From assembly GCA_034927285.1 (NCBI GenBank), contig JAYFQF010000015.1, positions 25,881 to 89,880 of the forward strand: a DNA stretch of 64,000 nucleotides, in the 5' to 3' direction. How positions within the stretch are numbered: position 1 is the stretch's first letter; the number at the start of each line of letters is the position of its first letter. Below are positions 59,121 through 64,000 of this stretch, one piece after another. Under the pieces are notes generated by a model. The model ran no database searches and was not told the origin of the DNA. It saw only the letters and a list, made by a program, of their open reading frames with translations. A program made the position numbers and the translations under genes. This stretch comes from JAYFQF01 sp034927285 (GTDB lineage Bacteria; Bacillota; Peptococcia; DRI-13; UBA5745).

Positions 59121-60044
59121 ATGACTTTACAGCAGCTGCGCTATTTGGTAGAGATCGCCAAAAGCAGCTCCATCAGCCAAGCCGCCCAAAATTTATATGT
59201 GACTCAGCCCAGTGTCAGTAAAGCGGTCAAGGAGCTGGAAAATGAACTGAATATCGTGATCTTTGAACGAATTAATCGGGGCATCCAATTCACCTCCGAC
59301 GGCATGGAGCTGCTTTGTTATGCCAAGGAGCTTCTGGAAAAAGCCGAGAATATTGAAAGCCGTTTTTTGAGCAATCCTTCCGACAAACCCTTTCAGTTTG
59401 CGATTTCAGCCCAGCATTATGTCTTTACGGCGGCAGCCTTCATCGAATTCATTAATCAGCAAAGCAGCCCGGATTATAAACTCTTTATGCGTGAAGGAAA
59501 AACCTCCGAGGTGATCAAGGATATCTTTAATCAACGCAGCGAGTTAGGAATTATCGCTTTACCGACCAAGGCAGAGCGCTTCATGCTGAGGGTGCTTAAC
59601 AGCAAAGGCATCGAATTCCACCTGATCCAGGCCATGAAGCCCCACGCTTTTCTCAGCAGGGAGCATCCCTTAGCCGCCTGCGCCCAGGTTTCAACGGCTC
59701 AATTGGCTAAGTATCCATGCCTTTCTTACGAGCAGGACAACAGCAACCATAACTTTGCCGAAGAAGTCCTGACGGTCGATAAGCCGCGGCAGGCAGTTTA
59801 TGTGACGGACCGGGCCACCATGAACAATATCATCAGCCACTCCCTGTGCTATAATATCGGGACAGGCTGCCTGCTGGACGGCATCATCGAAGACAGCATT
59901 ATCTCGGTGCCCATCGAGGGACAGCGGGACGTAATGAACGTCGGCTGGATCAAACTGAAGAATTCAGTCATGAGCCCGGCTATGACCGGCTTTGTGGATA
60001 TGCTGACGTCTTCATTCCATCAATGCATCTACGGCCGGCGCTGA
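59121..60044 (+). CDS. LysR-family transcriptional regulator
   Basis: A 307-residue LysR-type regulator. The helix-turn-helix is MTLQQLRYLVEIAKSSSISQ followed by AAQNLYVTQPSVSKAVKELE (residues 1-40). The effector domain begins FQFAISAQHYVFTAAAF. It is transcribed divergently from the PLP lyase-peptidase-YfcC operon, 256 bases away, with a palindrome in between, so it most likely controls that operon. LysR regulators of sulfur-amino-acid genes (CysB-like) often respond to sulfur metabolites; that role is inference. AAAGGAG precedes the ATG. Confidence 0.9.
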   Translation: MTLQQLRYLVEIAKSSSISQAAQNLYVTQPSVSKAVKELENELNIVIFERINRGIQFTSDGMELLCYAKELLEKAENIESRFLSNPSDKPFQFAISAQHYVFTAAAFIEFINQQSSPDYKLFMREGKTSEVIKDIFNQRSELGIIALPTKAERFMLRVLNSKGIEFHLIQAMKPHAFLSREHPLAACAQVSTAQLAKYPCLSYEQDNSNHNFAEEVLTVDKPRQAVYVTDRATMNNIISHSLCYNIGTGCLLDGIIEDSIISVPIEGQRDVMNVGWIKLKNSVMSPAMTGFVDMLTSSFHQCIYGRR

Positions 60045-60157
60045 AGCGTTAATCAGCCATAACGCCGCACAGCAAAGGGGGCCCTTCGCAGCCAGATAAA
60101 ATCATCCGCCTGTCTCAGGGACCCTTCACTGATAAGCCTTGATTTTCAATTAAAAAA

Positions 60158-60940
60158 TCACTCGCGTTCCTGGCTGCTGATATAGAAATAGACGGCGCCC
60201 ACCAGTACGCCGCCCAGCAGATTTCCCAGAGTAACCGGCACCAGATTATGAAAATAACCGGCCAGGGTGATTTCCGCGGTGCGCAGCGGCGATACCAAAG
60301 CCATTACAAATAAGGCCATATTGGCGATACTGTGTTCATAGCCCGATGTGCAAAAGCCATAAACGCTCCATAATAAAATCAACATTTTGGCCGGCTCCGA
60401 TTTCAGCTTCGAGCAGGCCCAGGTAGCCAGACAAACCAGCATATTGCAGAGAATCCCCCGGGCCACGGCCTGACCGAAAGGCAGGGCCATTTTGGCAGCC
60501 GTATTGCTGATGATATAGCCCCCTACCATTTCCGAATTTAACAGCCCCGTGGCGCCGATCAACAATGAGATCAAGGTGGCGCCGCACAAATTGCCGAAAT
60601 AGACCGCCGCCAAAAGCCGCAGGGCCGCGCCTAAGGGAACGGCCCTGCCGAAGGCGCCGATGGCCATCACCAGCACATCGCCGGTAAAAAGCTCCGACCC
60701 CGCAAACACGATCAACGTAAAAGACAGCGCGAAAGACAGCCCAAACACGATTTTGGCAAATCCCCGGGTAGCTTCATAAAAATCCAGCGCGCCACCGGAG
60801 GAATAGGCTAAAATCATGCCCAGGCCGCAAAACACACCTGCCAGCATGGCATAAATAAAATAACGTATAAAGGAGCGCTCAAGGCAGCCGGCCTTGGACC
60901 TGGCCGTCAGCGTGACCGCCGCAACGCCGCTTCTTTCCAT
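60158..60940 (-). CDS. Formate/nitrite/hydrosulfide (FNT) channel
   Basis: A 260-residue FNT-family pentameric channel with six membrane segments. Family blocks are AGSELFTGDVLVMA (~80), YFGNLCGATLIS, AARGILCN-like AVARGILCNMLVCLATW and the central His in SGYEHSIANMALF. FNT proteins carry formate, nitrite or HS-. The sequence does not separate these, but the convergent LysR/PLP-lyase cluster makes hydrosulfide an attractive possibility. AAGGGTG precedes the ATG. It is monocistronic with its own promoter. Confidence 0.9.
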   Translation of the reverse strand: MERSGVAAVTLTARSKAGCLERSFIRYFIYAMLAGVFCGLGMILAYSSGGALDFYEATRGFAKIVFGLSFALSFTLIVFAGSELFTGDVLVMAIGAFGRAVPLGAALRLLAAVYFGNLCGATLISLLIGATGLLNSEMVGGYIISNTAAKMALPFGQAVARGILCNMLVCLATWACSKLKSEPAKMLILLWSVYGFCTSGYEHSIANMALFVMALVSPLRTAEITLAGYFHNLVPVTLGNLLGGVLVGAVYFYISSQERE

Positions 60941-61035
60941 CCGTCATCACACCCTTCGCTTTCATGATATTGATCGTCAAAAAGGAAAGTCCGTCGGTGC
61001 AATCACGGGCTGAGGCTGATCTGAGAATTGTTTAT

Positions 61036-61064
61036 ATTTTAGCTTTTTAAAAAATCACTGTCAA
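61036..61064 (-). promoter_or_regulatory. Sigma-A promoter of the FNT gene
   Basis: On the minus strand TTGACA (61064-61059), 17 bases, TAAAAT (61041-61036). A GC hairpin CCGGCGG/CCGCCGG (61073-61094), lacking a T-tract, lies immediately upstream and may end the EamA transcript or act as an operator. Confidence 0.8.
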
Positions 61065-61144
61065 TGCCCGGGCCGGCGGATTTTCAACCGCCGGTCCCTG
61101 TTAAATCATCCTCATTAAGGCATATCCATTAAGACGGGGGACCT

Positions 61145-62083
61145 TTAAGGCATATCCTTTGCTGCTGTTATTTCTGAAGGCTGCTCCTGTAAATCCCGTT
61201 TAGCTTCACTTATCGCAATCAGCAAAATGCTGACAATGATAAAGATACAGCCAATCAGTTTTAATAGAGAAATCGGTTCCTTCAAAATCAATGTTCCTAA
61301 CGTAATGCTTGTGATAGGTTCCAAAGTAGACAATATGGCGACAGTAGAGGCTCCTGACAGCTTAATCCCCTGCTGGGTGAGCGGCAAAGCGCCTAAAGCG
61401 ATAAATAAAGAGACAAGGGCACATAATATCCACGCCTTAGGCGTGAGCGAGAAATTCAGTTCTCCGGTAAACGACCCAAATATCCCCGCTACAATGAACA
61501 TAAAAAAATTCAAATAAAGGGTCAGCTTAAAATAATCAATATCCTTGAGCTGGCTCTTATCTACACAAATCATGTAGAAAGCATAAGTAGCCCCTGATAA
61601 GAGGGCTAAAAACATTCCTGCAATACCGAAAGAAGAAATTGAATCAATAAACATAAAAATACCGATACTGCAAAGGACCAGGGAGGTAACTTTCCAGCGA
61701 TTAATTTTTTCCTTAAAGAAGACCATGCACGTCACAGAAACTAAAAGCGGATATATGTAGTGCAGTACGGTGGCGATCCCAACAGAGAGGTAACTGTAAG
61801 ACTGATAAAGCAAAAGGGTAGTAAGGCCGGTGCCAAATACTCCGGTCAATAAAATCAATCCCCAATGCTTGCCGGGATCCAAAGATATTTTCTTGCACCC
61901 TAAAATAATAAGCAGGACAGGTATAGAAATGCCGCCTCTCAAAAAAGCAACCGTAATGCTGTTCGCTCCGCCGTCAAAGGCTATTCGAGCTAAGACAGGG
62001 GTAAAACCGTATATTATTGCCGCTAAAACCGCATACAAAATCCCTCTTAATTTTTTACCGTAAATTCTTTTTTCCTCTTTCAT
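61145..62083 (-). CDS. DMT-superfamily (EamA) transporter
   Basis: A 312-residue drug/metabolite exporter with ten hydrophobic segments in two EamA repeats (AIIYGFTPVLARIAFDGGAN in repeat 1, LSGATYAFYMICVD opening repeat 2). The conserved Glu/Pro of the second repeat is in STLEPITSITLGTLILKEPI (~240-259). It exports amino acids or other metabolites in related proteins. Its DNA is clearly more AT-rich than neighbouring genes, and the ribosome site is weak (AAAGAG), so recent acquisition is possible. A TTGAAA-N18-TATAAT promoter precedes it. Confidence 0.88.
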   Translation of the reverse strand: MKEEKRIYGKKLRGILYAVLAAIIYGFTPVLARIAFDGGANSITVAFLRGGISIPVLLIILGCKKISLDPGKHWGLILLTGVFGTGLTTLLLYQSYSYLSVGIATVLHYIYPLLVSVTCMVFFKEKINRWKVTSLVLCSIGIFMFIDSISSFGIAGMFLALLSGATYAFYMICVDKSQLKDIDYFKLTLYLNFFMFIVAGIFGSFTGELNFSLTPKAWILCALVSLFIALGALPLTQQGIKLSGASTVAILSTLEPITSITLGTLILKEPISLLKLIGCIFIIVSILLIAISEAKRDLQEQPSEITAAKDMP

Positions 62084-62133
62084 CGTCTTTGGTTTTTACT
62101 CTTTCTTTGGTTTTCATTCAGTATATAATAAAA

Positions 62134-62163
62134 ATTATATTAAGAAAAGCGATTATTTTTCAA
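62134..62163 (-). promoter_or_regulatory. Sigma-A promoter of the EamA gene
   Basis: On the minus strand TTGAAA (62163-62158), 18 bases, TATAAT (62139-62134). It lies about 50 bases before the ATG, within strongly AT-rich DNA. Confidence 0.7.
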
Positions 62164-62268
62164 TTCAAAGTTGAGTATTTGTCATCCAAGTATTTCTCAT
62201 CTATAGGAGAACAGAGCTAAGGCTTCAACGCCGGGGCCGGCGGATTTGCCGAACCATCCAGAAACCGG

Positions 62269-62330
62269 GCCTCTTGTATTTTCATTCAATTTATGAAAAA
62301 ATAAGAGGCGTTCGTTTTTAATTGAATGAA
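62269..62330 (+). promoter_or_regulatory. Alternative hairpins in the leader of the second guaA
   Basis: GCCTCTT (62269-62275) can pair with AAGAGGC (62303-62309). TTCATTCAATT (62281-62291) can pair with AATTGAATGAA (62320-62330), whose 3' end abuts the AAAGGAG ribosome site (62331-62337). The two pairings overlap and cannot coexist, which suggests translational control. No known purine riboswitch core is recognisable. Confidence 0.45.
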
Positions 62331-62345
62331 AAAGGAGTGTCCCCC

Positions 62346-63689
62346 ATGCAACAGGATCTGATCCTCATCCTGGATCTGGGCAGCGAGGAAAATTCCCGTC
62401 TGGCCAGGGCTGTCCGGGCTTTGGGCGTTTACAGTGAAATCCATCCCCACGATATTTCCGCGGCAGAGTTAGTGGCCCTGCCGAATCTGAAGGGCATCAT
62501 CTTAAACGGCGGCAAAAACCGTATTGTCGACGGCCAGTCCATCGACGCCGGCCCTTGGGTTTATCAGGCCAAGGTTCCCCTGCTTTTGATCGATCATCAG
62601 CCGTCAGCTCAATTCCATAGTCAGGCTCCCTTTTCCGCAGAGCCCTCTTTTTCTCATCTTGCCGCCATGGCTTCGGAAGAGCTGGCGCTGAAGGCGGATC
62701 TTGAGCCCTTTCTTTTTGAAAAATGCGGCGCGGAAAAAAACTGGAACATGAAAAACTTCATCGCCGACCAGATCCAGCTGATCCGGCGGCAGGTAGGCGA
62801 TAAAAAGGTATTGCTGGCTCTCTCCGGCGGCGTGGATTCCTCAGTGGTGGCCGCTCTTTTAATCAAAGCTATCGGCCGGCAGCTGCACTGCGTTCACGTA
62901 AATCACGGCCTGATGCGCAAAGGCGAAAGCCGGCAGGTCCTGGATGCGTTTCAGCAGGAGCTGGGGGCAAACCTGGTCTATGTGGACGCCGCCGACCGTT
63001 TTCTGGACAAGCTGGCCGGCGTGGCCGATCCCGAAGAAAAGCGCAAAATCATTGGCGGCGAATTCATCCGGGTCTTTGAGGAAGAAGCCGGCAAGCTGGG
63101 AAAAATGGACTTTCTGGCTCAGGGCACCATCTATCCCGACATCGTGGAAAGCGGCACCAAGACCGTCAAAGCCGTCAAAAGCCACCACAACGTGGGCGGC
63201 CTGCCCGAGGACCTGGCCTTCGCTCTGGTTGAGCCTTTGAAATTTCTCTTCAAGGACGAGGTTCGGGCCTGCGGCGTGGAACTGGGTCTGCCCGCCGCCA
63301 TGGTTTACCGCCAACCCTTCCCCGGCCCCGGCCTGGGGGTCCGCTGCCTGGGCGCCATCACCCGGGAGCGCCTGGAATCCGTGCGGGAGGCCGACGCTAT
63401 TCTGCGGGAGGAATTTGAAAAGGCCGGCCTTACCGGCAAGGTCTGGCAGTTCTTCACCGTGGTGCCGGATTTCAAATCCGTTGGGGTACGGGAAGGCAAA
63501 CGCACCTTCCAATACCCGGTGATCCTCCGGGCCATAAACACCATCGACGCCATGACCGCCGAGGTCGAACGGCTGGACTGGGCCATTTTGCAAAAGATCA
63601 CCGATCGTATCCTGGCTGAGGTGCCCGGCGTAAACCGGGTGCTCTACGATCTTTCGCCCAAGCCCCCGGCTACTATTGAATGGGAATAA
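62346..63689 (+). CDS. GMP synthase paralogue with degenerate glutaminase domain
   Basis: A 447-residue GuaA paralogue. The ATP-pyrophosphatase domain (LALSGGVDSSVVAALL at ~157) and dimerisation domain (FPGPGLGVRCLG, RVLYDLSPKPPATIEWE) are intact and close to those of the full-length guaA at 51827. The N-terminal glutaminase domain is cut to ~135 residues. It keeps the Rossmann start (LILILDLGSEENSRLARAV) but replaces the GICYG Cys elbow by LLLIDHQPS and lacks the His/Glu pair. It should therefore need free ammonia, or have another amidation role. The start at 62346 has AAAGGAG 8 bases upstream. Confidence 0.88.
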   Translation: MQQDLILILDLGSEENSRLARAVRALGVYSEIHPHDISAAELVALPNLKGIILNGGKNRIVDGQSIDAGPWVYQAKVPLLLIDHQPSAQFHSQAPFSAEPSFSHLAAMASEELALKADLEPFLFEKCGAEKNWNMKNFIADQIQLIRRQVGDKKVLLALSGGVDSSVVAALLIKAIGRQLHCVHVNHGLMRKGESRQVLDAFQQELGANLVYVDAADRFLDKLAGVADPEEKRKIIGGEFIRVFEEEAGKLGKMDFLAQGTIYPDIVESGTKTVKAVKSHHNVGGLPEDLAFALVEPLKFLFKDEVRACGVELGLPAAMVYRQPFPGPGLGVRCLGAITRERLESVREADAILREEFEKAGLTGKVWQFFTVVPDFKSVGVREGKRTFQYPVILRAINTIDAMTAEVERLDWAILQKITDRILAEVPGVNRVLYDLSPKPPATIEWE

Positions 63690-63701
63690 ATGTGCTAAAA
63701 A

Positions 63702-63774
63702 CCCCCGCCTGTAGGACGGGGGCTAAGACTATAGACAAAAAGGTGTCTCACGCAAAGCGTGGGGCACTTTTTTT
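63702..63774 (+). terminator. Tandem hairpins and terminator after the second guaA
   Basis: Hairpin 1 is CCCCCG (63702-63707) with CGGGGG (63717-63722) and inner CCT/AGG. Hairpin 2 is GTGTCTCACGC (63743-63753), AAA, GCGTGGGGCAC (63757-63767) with two G-T pairs, then seven T. The second is a strong intrinsic terminator. Confidence 0.85.
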
Positions 63775-64000
63775 AGAGGAAGCAGGGAAACTTATTCAAC
63801 ACCCGTGCGTAAAGCCCGTCGAACATTACACTGTCATGAAGATTACCAGGGGCCACGGTAAAATCCAGCACGAAATTGTGCCGGTTCAAAATTCATACGG
63901 GATCCGTCACTTATTCGTAGAGTAATCCCACCGGGGAGGGGCCTGGCCACAGAGGAGCTGAGGGCGGCGGCCTCCGGCGATGTTTACCGGGATTTCATCA
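63775..64000. other. No recognisable gene
   Basis: A frame stays open on the plus strand to TAA at 63923-63925 and ends in a plausible short peptide (from MKITRGHGK at 63836), but no ribosome site precedes it and I recognise no family. It could be a gene remnant. The last 75 bases are GC-rich and continue off the window. Confidence 0.3.

Noticed and set aside
62160..62345. Purine or other known riboswitch before the second guaA
   Set aside because: Conserved loop and junction sequences of purine riboswitches are absent; only unassigned competing hairpins are present.
63680..63925. 81-codon gene after the second guaA
   Set aside because: The frame begins in the guaA stop region and spans a strong terminator; no ribosome site precedes the later internal ATG.

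Overview
The window is chromosomal DNA, roughly 55 % GC, from an endospore-forming Firmicute, most likely an anaerobic member of the Clostridia. Three things support this. spoIVA is present with a sigma-E-type promoter, and a Cys/Pro-rich coat-like gene has a sigma-K-type promoter. The housekeeping genes have Gram-positive organisation (yceD-rpmF, dgt-dnaG-rpoD, type III glutamine synthetase, UCA-free strong AGGAGG ribosome sites, TTGACA-N17-TATAAT promoters). The metabolic genes are those of a fermenter of acids and amino acids, with TRAP, DAACS and YfcC carriers, an old-yellow-enzyme-type enoate reductase and a UbiD/UbiX decarboxylase. No phage, IS element, CRISPR array or rRNA operon was seen.

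Layout. 1-1.6 kb: start codon of rpmF, yceD, and a spore-coat-like gene. 1.6-9 kb: an FCD-type regulator and its palindromic operator, a DAACS carboxylate symporter and a split UxaA-type dehydratase (plus strand), facing an HD-domain/SDR/enoate-reductase operon (minus strand). 9-10.5 kb: a secreted stalk-domain protein and a cupin. 10.6-20.8 kb: one long minus-strand operon, ubiX - TAXI receptor - fused TRAP permease - [2Fe-2S] subunit - molybdopterin hydroxylase subunit - zinc-ribbon protein - ubiD - FAD subunit, with a divergent LysR gene. It reads as a self-contained uptake, hydroxylation and prFMN-dependent decarboxylation pathway for an unidentified (hetero)aromatic acid, and it is the best candidate for an undescribed system here. 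21-22.7 kb: spoIVA. 22.9-26.8 kb: two divergent paralogous membrane carriers flanking a Crp-like regulator. 26.9-27.1 kb: tRNA-Ile2(CAU). 27.1-32 kb: rpoD, dnaG, dgt, flavodoxin-like reductase. 32.2-37.6 kb: complete branched-chain amino acid ABC transporter with a CBS-ACT protein. 37.8-41 kb: glmS and a D,D-carboxypeptidase.

41-53.4 kb: a Mbeg1-like lipase-fold protein with a small partner, then a nitrogen/glutamine block: nadE, pyrG, an ANTAR regulator, glnA and purA on the minus strand, and glnN and guaA on the plus strand. The purA-glnA and glnN transcripts both start with a consensus promoter and a short leader. Each leader carries a terminator and the same AAAGGC hexaloop hairpin, which suggests ANTAR-controlled antitermination. 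53.5-64 kb: an iron alcohol dehydrogenase; a YfcC carrier - M20 peptidase - PLP sulfur-amino-acid lyase cluster with a divergent LysR and a nearby FNT channel; an AT-richer EamA exporter; and a second guaA whose glutaminase domain is shortened and has no catalytic Cys.

Intergenic regions often contain short degenerate tandem repeats (about 12-49 bp units). Gene starts were set from ribosome-binding sites and often differ from the longest open frame. All functional calls rest on recognised motifs and gene order only. No database search was run.
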